From Circinella minor (Eukaryota; Mucoromycota; Mucoromycetes; Mucorales; Lichtheimiaceae): a DNA stretch of 64,000 nucleotides. The notes under the pieces were generated by a model. That model was not told the origin of the DNA. It was given only the letters and a program-made list of their open reading frames with translations, and ran no database searches. The stretch lies in contig JAEPRB010000062.1 in assembly GCA_016758965.1 (NCBI GenBank), forward strand, positions 124,001 through 188,000, in the 5' to 3' direction. Each line of letters opens with the position of its first letter. The stretch's first letter is position 1. A program made the translations under genes and the position numbers. Below are positions 46,901-58,129 of the stretch, piece by piece.

Positions 46901-49109
46901 TTACTTTGCAGAGCTTTCAGTTGTTTTTGGCGCTATGAACCACGGTCTCGGCAGTATTGTTTAATAAATTTAACCATATGAGTTTTGATAAATTCCCACT
47001 GCTGTTGTGGTGTGCAAGTTGGATCAAGAGTTGGATGTAGAGAAGTAAGCATTTTAGCAAATTGTTGACGAAAATCTTTGATGTAATAAGGGTAGGGTTG
47101 GCTCTCCAAATTCCTTTCCCATTTTTTGATGAAACTAATTTTAATGTCAAACAGAGCAGTGCATGATCAGTCCACTGTTTATTGAGGTATTGGAGTTCAG
47201 GTGAGTGTATTCTGGTGCGCAATGCTGTGACTGTATAGATATAATCCAAAACTGAAAAGATTGAAGTTCCTCGTCTAAATGTTGGAATATCAAGGTTGGA
47301 ATGCAGTTCCCGCATGCAATTAGTGAAACTATTGAATAGTAGTGAATGCCATTCAAAAGGGGCATTTGAAGTAAAATCGGATTTATGTATATCATAATTG
47401 AAATCCCCAGCGAGAATTAAGTTATCCTGGATAGAGGGATTATTAAGTTGTAATGAAAGATCATTAAGTATTTGTGAATAAAAGCGATAACGTGATGACT
47501 TGCCGTTGGCTGGGGCATAGATCACCATAACATAAAGTGGATCAAAGTAATGTGAAGTATGAGTAACTTTTGCTAAGATGACGCGTTGATCAGTTGTGAT
47601 AGACACAACTGATAAAATGATTTCTGGTGACATTGATATGGTGCATTTCATTTGTAATCGCCAATAATTTATTTTATTTCAATTTTTCAATTTTAAAATC
47701 CGCTTCTTTATTTGGTGATTTGTGTTACATTTATTACTTTTAACATGTAGTTGTTTTTGTGCCATCATAAAGTTAAGTGTTCTATACTAAAACTTTTAAT
47801 AAATTCTACTACCTTTTTTGTATGCTTATAGTATGATTATGTTCTGATAAAACACTAATATGTGTTTATAAATTTAAGCAGATAGATACATTACATTACT
47901 CAATAGTCTTATATCATAGCTTAAAACTTAAAACTGACTCCCTCCAACCCTATTTTACATTTTTTTCTTGTGTTTTGCATAAACCAAAATCAAGAAACTT
48001 ATCAATGTACTTAGTATTACATTGCCTTTGAGAAACGATTTATATTATATAATTGTTATCGTTAATTTTCATTTTTCTGTTTCTTTCAGATATTACATTT
48101 AATTTTTAAAAAAAATTATTTCTCGAAATTAATGATTTTTTGGAAAAATATAATAAAAAAATTAATAATTAAATCAAAAAAAAAATATAATACGTATATG
48201 AAAAGTTAACTTTTTTAATTTCATTATTGGAAAAATAATAGTTAACGTTTCTCTTTAGTATTTAATTATTTTCAGAATCAATTCTGCAATTAATATTAGC
48301 ACTTAGAACTTAGAACTCTCGATTTTCTCATTCTTTTTAATTAATAGCAAAAATAACTACAGCACACACTACTGTAATATTATGAAGCTTATAAATATGA
48401 GAAATATAGTACAGTTAATTTGTTTGAGCATTAATATTAAATGAAGTAAACTTTATCAAATATATGTATATTTTTGGTAGACTAAAAGTTTTTTCTATAG
48501 TTTCTTATCTTTATATTATGGCCTTAGATTCCAATATTGCGATACTGTTGTGTTACAGCTCATTCTAATATTTTCACCTACTACTTGTATCACGTGATTT
48601 ACTCCACCTATGCTGGAGAACTCCGACATGTAGTTTTCATCTTTCAATGTTGTCTCTTGCCCAGCCAAAATGGTCAGAAATGGGCTATGACCGACCAACT
48701 TTGACAAGCTTCAACTTTTTTTTAAAACATTTTTACAACTTTCTAAACTTTAATAATTGTTTATAATAAGCTTAAAAATGATACTTAAAGTGTGGATTTA
48801 TAAAATATTGATTTAGTGTGAAGTTGAAGCCTCTAGAAACCAGTGGAAATTATTGGCGATTACAAGTGAAATGCACCATACCAGGCCGCAATGCTTGGTC
48901 CAGATAAAAGAGATAGTTTGAAATTGAAAATTTAAAGATGATTGAATTTGTTCAGTAGCTGCATGGCTTTCTTGTAAAGCAATTAAATGAGGTTTTTGTT
49001 GTTTTAAGTGTTTGATAAAGTTTGATTCTGCAGATGACTTATGAGTTGTTTTGATAAAACCATTGTAGTTGAGTGACAGAAATTTTAAATTAAAACTTCT
49101 ATTCATCAT
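43968..49109 (-). pseudogene. LINE ORF2: endonuclease-RT, multiply broken
   Basis: The endonuclease N-terminus (49109-about 48870) shows LSLNYNGF and IALQES. After an interrupting segment (about 47670-48845) it resumes with LAGDFNYDIH, SVLDYIY and TDHALL, the rest of the APE catalytic set. RT motifs follow: SPGVDGLSYSFW, LVLLPKKGDLSSLRNWRPLS, TGFLPNRFIADNR, GLLLDFEKAYD, GLGQGDPLSPILLNLAIE and YADNVF. The last should be YADD: an Asn replaces the second catalytic Asp (codon at 45701-45703). The C-terminal CQLCHITIDSSSHFLVSCP is a zinc-binding domain typical of LINE RTs. In-frame TGA stops lie at 45207-45209 and 44427-44429, and a frame break near 46103-46111. It cannot make active enzyme. Confidence 0.9.
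47670..48845. other. AT-rich segment interrupting the LINE endonuclease
   Basis: About 1.2 kb breaks the ORF2 endonuclease. Most is extremely AT-rich; a less AT-rich island at about 48515-48715 has an open minus-strand stretch (LVGHSPFLTILAGQE) of unknown origin. Its two junctions carry an inverted copy of the same roughly 33 bp (47640-47672 and 48844-48876, one mismatch visible). It could be a nested foldback element or the scar of a rearrangement. Confidence 0.5.
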
Positions 49110-49234
49110 TATTGTGTTTCGGTGGTGGTGGTGCCTGATTGGCCAAGACTAACTTTACCATGAGCTAAAAATTCGATACCTTTTGCAGAGGGTCTAATAG
49201 CTCGTCCGTGAGATGATAGGTGATGATTTTGTTT

Positions 49235-50918
49235 TTAGAATGCACAGAACCGTTGGCCAGCCACAGTGTCAGATTGAGATAGAGTTTCAATTTTTTTGAT
49301 AAGTTGACGACAAGCCATAACACTAAGGTTATCTATTTTGGTGTGTGTTGAGCTTCGCAGAGATAAAGATGATAGGTAATTCATATCTGCTTGCACACCT
49401 GCTATATTTGCTACTGTGACTGTGGTATCCTTGGTTGGCGATGCGGATATTTCAGCAATGGTATGTTCCTCAATCAGAGCTTCGAGGGACTCCATGATCA
49501 GATCACCTTCGGCATCAATAGTTTGAGAAAGTCCCTGATAATCGCCGTCTCCAGATGTATCAGGCAATGAAGTGGTATTATCATTATGTTTGGTGTTGAT
49601 GTTAAATGTTATCCATTTCTGTTGTTTTCATCAGCTTATCAAATTCAATTAGATCACCCTTTTGATCTTCCTGTTTACCATCTGTTTTTTCATCCATTTT
49701 ATCATCCTTTTTATCATTCTGTTTATCATCCTTTTTATCATCTTGTTTCTCATCCTATGTATCATCCTTATGCTCGTCGCATTTTTTACCATTATTATCG
49801 TCGTTTTTTGCGTCATCGTCTGTTTTCTTTTTTCCATCTTCTGTGTTGTTGTTGCTGTTGCTAGTGGACGACTCATGAGTTGCACTCTTAGAAGACGAAG
49901 CTATTTCCTCACCGGGTTTGCCTTTTTTTCCTTTGTTGGAGTTTTTAGTGAAGCGCTGAGGATCACTACCAAGTGTTTTACGTTTTTTGCTGTTACTATA
50001 TGGGCATTCACGAGAGATATGACCAATTTCACGACAGCTCCAACATTCTTTTTGACTACCATTTAAGTTTGGGCAATCCCGATGCTGGTGACCCTGTTCA
50101 TGACACCAGGTGCAATAAAGCGGTATATCCGCCCAGGTAGCATAAAAAGCATGTTCATATTCTCCAGCCCAATCAATGATATGTTTGAGTTCTTGATAAG
50201 GGTGTTCTTCTAAAACTGGTTGACAATCCAATATAGCATATCCAGAGCCCATAAAAAAATTTGTAGTAGGTTCACGAAAAGAGCCAATGTCTAAAATTCT
50301 ACCATATGGTTGAAGGCTTTCTTGTAGAGTACTCAACAGTTCAGCTTCACGAATCAGTGGCAGACGAGAAAGACAAAGTTTACAAACGATCCCTTTATTA
50401 GGCATGGCGCATGCTCCAAGGATCCTGGTTTTATTTTTTGGAAATTCAAGTCCGACGGTAAGTGCGCGCTGCAAGACATTGTTGTCATCAAAAGCCAATT
50501 CTAAAAGTACACAATGTTTGCCTTCATGAAGTGGAATGACTCCCATCAATTCTGGAAATTGTTGCTTGGCCATCTGAATGACGGTCAGTTCATTTTCAGG
50601 TCGTGTGCTAATGTCAATAAAAACACTTTGGTAGGGACTGTTGCCTACACGCCATACATGTGAATGAATGGAAGTCCACTCAGTGGGTGACTTTTGTGTG
50701 GTGCTGCTTATGTGAGTTTCCTTAAGAGTATTGTGCATCAGTGATACACGTTTATTTTGAATTATTTGAGACCAAGTCATTTGAGGGTCCAATAGCCTAG
50801 GAGCATGTTTGGAATCATGTAAGGTACCTCCTTCAGATGGTTTCGTGTTTTGTTGTGGAGAAGCCATGAGTGCATACATATTACATTCTACAGGTTTTTT
50901 CCAAGTTATTTGCGCCAA
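49235..50918 (-). pseudogene. LINE ORF1: gag-like protein with two CCHC zinc knuckles
   Basis: 50918-49755 encodes an RNA-binding Gag-like protein (387 residues) with two consecutive knuckles, CTWCHEQGHQHRDC and CWSCREIGHISREC, both C-x2-C-x4-H-x4-C. A Ser/Asn/Lys/Asp-rich tail follows. The frame then breaks inside a (GATGAT/AAA)-rich repeat at 49660-49760 (DDK-type residues), and the C-terminal part continues in another frame to 49235 (LIMESLEALIEEHTIAEIS). The protein would coat LINE RNA. The reading-frame break in the repeat suggests slippage in a dead copy. Confidence 0.8.
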
Positions 50919-51279
50919 TGATTTTGTGCTGCAAATTTTATGTAAGTGTCATTATTATTCGAGTTATGACTAAGATGATCATGTAATCTACCTTTTTGTC
51001 TATTGTTGGAGAAAATGAAATAAATAACGAATAGTACACAAATAATATTGCAATATATTTTTTCTCTCAAGAGCTCACGTTTTTGGTATACAATCGATGA
51101 GTATCGTTTTTTATTCATGTCTGATCATGGATCGTTCTTATACCCTAAAACGTTAACAGTAGTAAGATTATTTGCAACTATTACCAGCACCTGCGGCCAG
51201 AAATAATGATACTGCACCATTTGGGTCATGACCTTAGTATGCCGTATTAAGAAATTGGAACAATTCATCACATTCTTAG

Positions 51280-51567
51280 ATGCACACTACCATGACAATT
51301 TCTTCTATGAACGCTGAAGATGGTAACATCGATCATCAAGAATCCGACACTAATACTGATCTATATATTACTGAAAGGACGCCTGAATCTGACTTCACAC
51401 CATATTCTGTCTTTAGAGAAGCACTTCAAGGTCGATTTAGAAAAAGGCTTCGTTATCTACTACCTAAAGCAGACTACCAACCATTTGTTATCTGAATTCT
51501 TTTGAAATACTGCCCGTAACTATAACCCTGAAGCTCTTAATAATGTCGATATTAATTGGAAGATCAT
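51280..51567 (+). pseudogene. Protein-coding remnant, unrecognised
   Basis: Open from 51280 to a TGA at 51493-51495 (TITSSMNAEDGN-like start; FREALQGRFRKRLRYLLPKA near the end). A second frame continues with coding-like NTARNYNPEALNNVDINWKI to a TGA at 51567. One indel and one stop would separate them from a single protein. No family recognised; the base composition is richer than the surroundings. Confidence 0.35.
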
Positions 51568-52741
51568 GCGCTGACCAAATAATCAACTACAGTAGTAATT
51601 TTCAAATAGACATGTTTGTGACATCTATAAGAGTAGTCACAAAGAGAGGAGAAAAACTAGATAGAAGATCTAGTAGAGTCAATGTGAAAATAGAGCAATA
51701 GATAGCAAGTGACAGAACCAAGTATAAGCGGCATCAAGGCTCTTCTTGATGGTGTTGCTGATAGGAATTGGGATGGAATTTAGTACCTTCATAGTAGCAT
51801 AAAACTGTGTTAGCCAATTCAGAGGGGAGCTACCTAGCTCCGAAGACAGCGTATATAAGGTGCATACATTTTAGAATCGAATTTTTTTCTGTCTATTTTC
51901 AATGGCCTATTAATAAACACAACTAAATCCAAAACAAAAACTAACCCACAAAAATGAAAGATATAACCATGGAGAACAATATCTGTGGATTAGTCTGTTT
52001 GGTTTTCACAGAAAATATTTTTTTTTTGAGGCTCAAAGTTGGTAGGTGATTTCCAAAGTTGAAACACTCGCAAATCTATATAAAAATAACGGGTATATAT
52101 TTAACCGTATATGGATATATGGATATTGTCATTTAATACATAAAAATAGCATCATAAAATGGGAAGAGTAAAGAAAAAGATGTAGAGCACAAAGCAAAAA
52201 AAAAAAAGATATGCTAGGCAAATTTGTTTCTAAAAGTTAAAATGTTGAAGAAAAGAAGTACTAACTAAAATGTGATTATTCATTCAAGTTCTTTACAAGA
52301 AAGCATTCATGGGTTTTTGGATGCTGCTAGTAATATAAAAAACCTAGAAATTATTATAATATATGTTAATGATATATTGAATTATATTGTTCAGTAACGG
52401 ATGCTATATAAATAATTGAAGTCATTAGAAGTTCTAAAATGATATAAATCTCACTATAGAGTTACTGAACAAGTGGAACATATAACCTTTCATCTAATAT
52501 CTAGACATGAGCCATTTACAATGCTCTTATAATGACATTTATATTTTATAGAAAGCATGGCAACCGAAGAAGTTTTTTTTTCTTCAAAACGAAGGATAAT
52601 ATTCATTACTATTACTATTGATTGGATAAAAAAAAATAACGGATGAAACAAAATGGGTAGATACTTTTAAATATAAAGGACAAGGTGTATATGTTTTTTT
52701 TTCTTTACGATGATATATATTTTGGATACGAGGAATATAAA
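51568..52741. other. AT-rich spacer, no gene seen
   Basis: About 1.2 kb without a credible ORF or structured RNA. Contains scattered A/T homopolymers only. Confidence 0.5.
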
Positions 52742-53289
52742 CTAGCATGCTGGTTGATCCGTCTCAATCGCTTCACTTTCTTCGTTACTTTCAATATATA
52801 GCGGATTACTGGTATTGGATTTTGTTTGTGATAAGTTCTTTTTCTTATGGCTATGATGCTGATCTTGCTTGATTACGATCGGTATTGACTGATTTTCTTT
52901 TTTTACTATGGGTTTATGGGGCTTTCTCTTACTTTATGTACGTGTTTGACAGTACCTATATAATAACTATACACTATTGCACCATTCAATTGACCTTGAA
53001 CTTCTTTTTTTTTCTCATTCACTAATAACGCGTCTACAATCTCGTTCCACCACTTGTATATATTAACAATCACCCCTCTTCTTCATCTCATTGTGTTCCT
53101 TCGATCCCTTCCACATACTTTTTTCTCTAATAGTTCTGCAGTTATTTTTAAATAATTTTTTTTCTTGTTAAACATATTTTTTTTTCTTGGAAGCGATCCA
53201 TCTAATACGCCTGTGTACCTTTTCTTCTTTTGTGTATTGTTTATAAATAAATCCAAGTTTTACATATACTCAGGTACATAACCAAACAT
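52742..53289 (-). pseudogene. Candidate small multi-exon gene, possibly decaying
   Basis: A possible start exon MFGYVPEY (ATG 53289) ends at GTAAAA. Around 53119 an exon ending TAELLEKK has a GTATGT donor; the 66-nt intron ends ATACAAG; the next exon, 53052-52906, reads WWNEIVDALLVNEKKKEVQG then QLNGAIVYSYYIGTVKHVHK and stops at TAG. Beyond it a second frame stays open to 52742 (KRKPHKPIVKKENQS...YIESNEESEAIETDQPAC), as if one indel had cut the protein. Homopolymer A runs of 8 and 9 around 53157-53190 also break the frame. It is either a functional gene whose exons I mis-joined or a recent pseudogene. The family is unknown. Confidence 0.35.
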
Positions 53290-53478
53290 ACTGCAGGTAG
53301 ATAAAATAGAAAGAGACTGCATATATGCACAATCATATCAACTGTTTGCATTTACAAATCCATAACGAAAAAAAAAAAAGTTTCAGGTTCGCTTACAGAT
53401 TCTTAAGAACGCGGAACAGAATCTATGCAGTGTATTAAGCTATGGAAACTCTGTTGGTACCACTATAATATACTAGCT

Positions 53479-53558
53479 GGTATCAACAATTTGTCGATAT
53501 TCCGGTGATATCCTGTTGATATCAAAGACGTAAACAATACTATCAAATTGTTGATACC
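53479..53558. repeat. Perfect 15-bp inverted repeat with 50-nt loop
   Basis: GGTATCAACAATTTG at 53479-53493 and its exact complement CAAATTGTTGATACC at 53544-53558. CTGTTGATA also recurs at about 53513 and 53559. Could be a MITE-like remnant or a structured transcript element. Confidence 0.8.
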
Positions 53559-54332
53559 CTGTTGATACCTCCCTTTTTTTTTCCAGTGGAGTATGTATAT
53601 CCGTACTGTCGTGCCCACAGAAACGGGTCTGCCCAATATGGGAAGCCCCGAGAAAAAGATGTCAAACAGAAATAATTTGAGATAAATGCGAGTAGTAAAA
53701 AATAGAAAGATGGGACTAAAGTAAATATAGTTGAGAATTTGTTTATTCCTGAAATAAAATAACTACTCTTTTATATCTTTTCTAAATTATGTAACTATAT
53801 TATCTTATCCGATCATGGCTAAACTATGTTTTATACGAATGGATGAGAGGACCTATTATATTTGTTCTATTATAAATATTAGTATTTAATTAGTTATATC
53901 TTTTATCCTTGACGGAATGATGTTTGACCGATTATTCATGAATGGATGGAATATATGTGTTATTATGGTGGTTCACCACATAATTTAAAGATCTGTCTTA
54001 TTCTCGTTTTGATGGATGATCCGTCACTAATAAAATCTCTCTCATAATTCACACACGGCAAAAATACGTAAATAATTAGTTGGAAATTATTTAATTGAAA
54101 AGTATAAACGGATATCATTCATTCCTCCTTTGTTCTCAATCATTGTCATCCTTTAAAAATAATATCTTGAGCGGTATCAAGACGTTCTTGAGTATATTAT
54201 TATACCATACGTACCAATATTGTTTGAATAGCCATTTGCATTTCAAATGTTTAAACGAAGATTTTTGTCAAGTTTTTTAAAAAAAAGAAAAACCATTGAA
54301 GTTGCGTATCCCCTGAACCGGGCATATAGTTT
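53559..54332. other. AT-rich spacer, no gene seen
   Basis: No ORF beyond about 60 codons and no RNA gene recognised. Confidence 0.5.
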
Positions 54333-54430
54333 GTAGGATGGTTACTGGGAACAAATTGAAGCTTTCCAATTTGTTATCGGTAACATTATCCAACAAAAAT
54401 AGAGAGTTACCGGTAACATCCTCATCCTAC
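54333..54430. repeat. 98-bp foldback (MITE-like) sequence
   Basis: Ends are inverted copies: GTAGGATG at 54333-54340 and CATCCTAC at 54423-54430. Inside, AACAAATTG/CAATTTGTT (about 54351-54379) form a second hairpin, and GTTAC/GTAAC pairs recur, including the palindrome TTACCGGTAA. Confidence 0.6.
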
Positions 54431-54553
54431 TTTATGCCTCATGCGCCACACAACTCAGCTTTTGTAACCAGGCTGTAAGAACGTTTTTTATATTACACAG
54501 CCTTTTTCTTTCGTTTTTTTTTTTTTGTTCCATCTTCTTTATTGTCTTCCCAA

Positions 54554-54834
54554 ATGACAGCTGACGATCAATATGCAGATGCATCTAATGAACCCAGTTT
54601 TGGGAAACAAAAAATAAAAATGTCGAGTTCATTCCTCATCATCACAATCATCAAATAAAAGCACAGTATGTGATACGTCCATGAAGATAAAAACCATTAG
54701 TTGTCTTCCTCCTAAAACAGTGTTTTACAATATTTGACCAGTTATCAATGATCATCAATAAAAAACGATTATGTACTTCAATGGACGTTAGTCCCAGCTG
54801 GCCATTCGATAATGATAGTCAATTCAATGCATGA
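54554..54834 (+). pseudogene. Broken protein-coding fragment, unrecognised
   Basis: ATG 54554 opens MTADDQYADASNEPSFGKQK. A one-base shift near 54640 leads into SSQSSNKSTVCDTSMKIKTI then SCLPPKTVFYNI, and a further shift into KKRLCTSMDVSPSWPFDNDS to a stop at 54834. The Ser/Asn/Lys composition is protein-like. Intron-based joins were not found. Family unknown. Confidence 0.3.
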
Positions 54835-55000
54835 GTAGTAAGTGTATTAATATGGAGAGAATATAGTTGTTTTTTTTTATAATAAACCTTTATCGTACAT
54901 ATACAAACTTTTTTTTTTCACAATTGATTTTTTTTTCTTTGGAATAAGTTCCTGACTATTATACTGGATGATGGAAAATTGCATTAATCCATCCAAGAAT

Positions 55001-55100
55001 TTTACTGATGGTCCGAAAATTTTACTGATGATCCAAAAATTTTACTGATGATCCAAAAATTTTACTGATGATCCAAAAATTTTACTGATGACCCAAAAAT
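55001..55100. repeat. Tandem repeat, 5 x 20 bp
   Basis: Five head-to-tail copies of TTTACTGATGATCCAAAAAT, with substitutions in copy 1 (GTCCG) and copy 5 (ACCC). Three middle copies are identical. Confidence 0.95.
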
Positions 55101-57421
55101 TTCAAATCACTGTAATAGTAGTAATGCTGGGAGCCCATATATTTTGAGAAACTTTATATGTTATAATTCTCCTTCATTAAGAAGAAATGATATGAATCTT
55201 GTCATCTTTCTATTATATATAGGTATAATAAAATCCTGGGATAAATACTTAACATTACTACTGTCACTTATCGCTAGTGAATTAACCAATATTTATTATT
55301 GGTGTAGTAAAAAAAATAGAATGCAGTGTTTATATTTTTATAGATGGGGCAACTAAGGTGACACAAGACGACCATGGTTAGACTCGCTTTTATTTTATTT
55401 TTTTGGCATACATAAGATAGTTTTGAAAGTGGATGATAATATATTTGATAACAGCATTGAAGATTAAGCTTATTCAGAAATAATTATGTAAAGGGATGGA
55501 TATCAGCTAATGAAACCGTGACGATAAATACCATGATTTTATTTTTTATAGGGGAACGGGGATATGAAAAAATGATTTATGCCATGAGGGGAAATTACAG
55601 CATATATTAATTCTGACAGGTTTTTTGGAGATTAGACATATAAGGAAATACATGTCACATACCGTAATGTATACAAGAGTTGGGAAAAAGTAAAACAGCC
55701 GTTGTCTCGATCTTTTCACAATTAAGCAGCTATCATTTTTCCTAAAAATGAAAGAACGTATGTATGTATTTGTTTTTATTATGCTTCGAAGAAAAGGGTT
55801 TTATGGGACTTATGATGAAACATGCCAGGTTTTAAAGAGATTATTAGTATACATCACTTAATATCGACCCAATATTTTATCTACTACGCAATAAAAAGGT
55901 GCCATAATAGTGTTCAGCGACCATGTTAGCCATTGTCATTGTCCACAAGTATCGAAACATTATATATTACTGGTCCAACAGTATGTACTAGCAATTGGGT
56001 AATTTATTTATTTTTATTCCCGCGAAACTCAATCAATAAATAAATTTATGCATCAAAAACGTTACACTACGTAATAAACAACCAGTTCTTTTTTTGGACT
56101 ATTTAGGTCAAATGTTGCTATTTCCATTGCGATAAATAATCAAACAACTTGATGGATTTATTTTTTTCCCATCCGATTTTTCCATACATGTAAGAAGAAG
56201 CAATTAATTAACCATACCAAATGAGCATAATGGGTACGTAAAGCATAAGAAAAGATGATATTAGGGTGTTCCTCAACGACTTTATGATGCTAAGAAACTC
56301 AAATGTAAATCTAATTTATTGGTATTTAGTTTCAATATGTTTGATATGTACAATGATATGTTTTTATATTTTATTACGTACGTATATTATTGTTATTATT
56401 ATTATTGGTATACGATTCATATATTATCATATATTATTATATGTGTCATTTGGTATAATAGAAAAGTAACCGATACTACTATGTTTGAGTTAGCTCTGTG
56501 TACACTATATTATTATTTATTATTGATGGTGGGTAGGATTATCACAATACGTAAGGTGTATCTCAATTAGAAATACGTATGTCAAAAATATTTTATCTCG
56601 ACTTTCATTTCTTACAGCATGTTCAAGACAGTCATATTGGACCAAATATCTTATACGATTCCAAAGCATCCCGGAATTACGTATTCCTATTTCTAGCTGG
56701 TTTTGGTGTAGTTTTATAATGATCTTTGCTTAATATGTGAAAATGCCTACTCTTTATAGTAAATTACTGTCTTATATAGAAAAAAGAATCATACCTGATT
56801 CGGAATTTTAACTTTCTAAGCGAAGATTGGTTCTACAAATATGATTGTTATATCAAAGATCATGAAACAAGAGATAAAGACTCAAAAGATAATACGATGT
56901 AATAGGTTGATAAGGTTGATTATTAAAAATTAACTGGACTACTTTCTTTTGATATAACAAGTCTATTTATTTATAATAAATTACTTATCAAATATAAAGT
57001 TATCCCAAGTTATGTATTAATAGATCGCTTGTTCTACGTACATATATTTTAACCGCGTTATGAGAAATATAATAGTCAAAAAGACAGGAACCATAAGAAT
57101 AATTTATAAGACCATGTTTAATATTATGAATATAAAATTTTCTATGTACGACGTACGTAGACGGATTGATTGAACCACAGCAATAAAAAAAAAGTGTCCC
57201 AATTGATGATCCACACATGCCAATATCAGGTAGAGCAATATCCGGTTATACTTAAAAAATAAAGGGATATTTTACAGTAGTAACTTCCACTTTTCGCAAA
57301 CCCGACTCCTTTTACCTTATACACGCAACCGTTTGTCACCAGAGACCACTTCTTCTGCCTCTTTTTTATTATACTATTTTTTATTGCTCTTTCCCTTTCT
57401 TTTATTATTATTATAACTTTT

Positions 57422-57545
57422 GATTATTATTTCTTTCATTATTATTTCTTTCATTATTATTTCTTTCATTATTATTTCTTTCATTATTATTCTTTCCATT
57501 ATTATTCTTTCCATTATTATCTCTTTCCATTATCATTATTTTTAT
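57422..57545. repeat. 15-bp tandem repeat (pyrimidine-rich)
   Basis: Repeats of TTTCATTATTATTTC, drifting into CTTTCCATTATTAT at the right end. Confidence 0.9.
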
Positions 57546-57730
57546 TATTATTGCTATTCTTCTTTTTTTTTCCAATACATATTTAATAAAATCCGTACGC
57601 TTCTCTTATTTAAAAGTTTACCGTTTATATAAAAAAGGTCCCACGCTATTTATAATTATGTTTTGTTCTTGCAATTAATGTTTTCTCAGCCATAATGTCT
57701 CGGCCTCACACCTTTACTAAATTATAATGT

Positions 57731-57794
57731 CGGTTCTCGGTTCCTTCCATGTAGAACCGAGTTGGTTCCGGTTCGGTTCCGGTTCTTCGGTTCT
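57731..57794. repeat. CGGTTC-type repeat cluster
   Basis: GGTTC/GAACC words recur about eight times in both orientations within 64 bp (CGGTTCTCGGTTCC, GTAGAACCGAG, GGTTCCGGTTCGGTTCCGG). GC-rich against an AT-rich background. Confidence 0.85.
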
Positions 57795-58129
57795 CATGAG
57801 GATCCCTACTAGCTATACAGTAGTGACCTTCTCAATATTCAAGTAGCCGGCTTAACTAAGGCCCCTAACACATAGAATAGAGAACATGTAAATGCGTCGT
57901 TGTAATATTACTCTAAAAAATAATAACTTTATTCTAGTTTATAAATCATTATTAAAGATGTATAACAAAGTCTCAATGAATTTTACCTTGTCTGTTTTTA
58001 TTTCCTATTATTATTAAAATCATCAAATATCACAGTTTCATGAAAGAACAACGACATTCGCTTTTCTATATGTTCGCATCTAAAGAATTTTTAACTTGGC
58101 AGTCAGTGTTCTGTTATTTGCCAGATTAT

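Larger units (their letters stand above)
43892..50918 (-). mobile_element. Decayed LINE (non-LTR retrotransposon) with poly(A) tail
   Basis: On the minus strand, in order: ORF1 with two CCHC knuckles, ORF2 with an APE-type endonuclease, RT and a C-terminal zinc region, then a run of 24 T on the plus strand at 43892-43915, which is the poly(A) tail. Two ORFs with this content fit the L1-like (Tad1/L1 supergroup) LINEs known in fungi. Stops, frameshifts, a mutated RT catalytic motif and an internal interruption show it is dead. The 5' end is only approximate (coding evidence ends near 50918), and I could not identify a target-site duplication. Confidence 0.9.
55101..58129. other. Gene-poor AT-rich region
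   Basis: About 3 kb in which I see only short chance ORFs (for example 55144-55356 and 56266-56570) without protein-like composition, plus two simple repeats listed separately. Confidence 0.5.

Noticed and set aside
49586..50066. Plus-strand ORFs opposite LINE ORF1
   Set aside because: They are antisense translations of the Asp/Lys-rich repeat and zinc-knuckle region, with no independent coding signs.
43892..51118. LINE target-site duplication
   Set aside because: The sequence before the poly(A) tail (AACAAAAATAGTG) has no convincing copy near 50900-51300, so no element boundary was set from it.
55001..55100. CRISPR-like array
   Set aside because: Units are directly adjacent with no unique spacers, and the genome is eukaryotic.
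56319..56570. Plus-strand Tyr/Ile-rich ORF
   Set aside because: Composition mirrors AT-rich repeats (TAT/ATT) and overlaps another equally poor frame; not protein-like.
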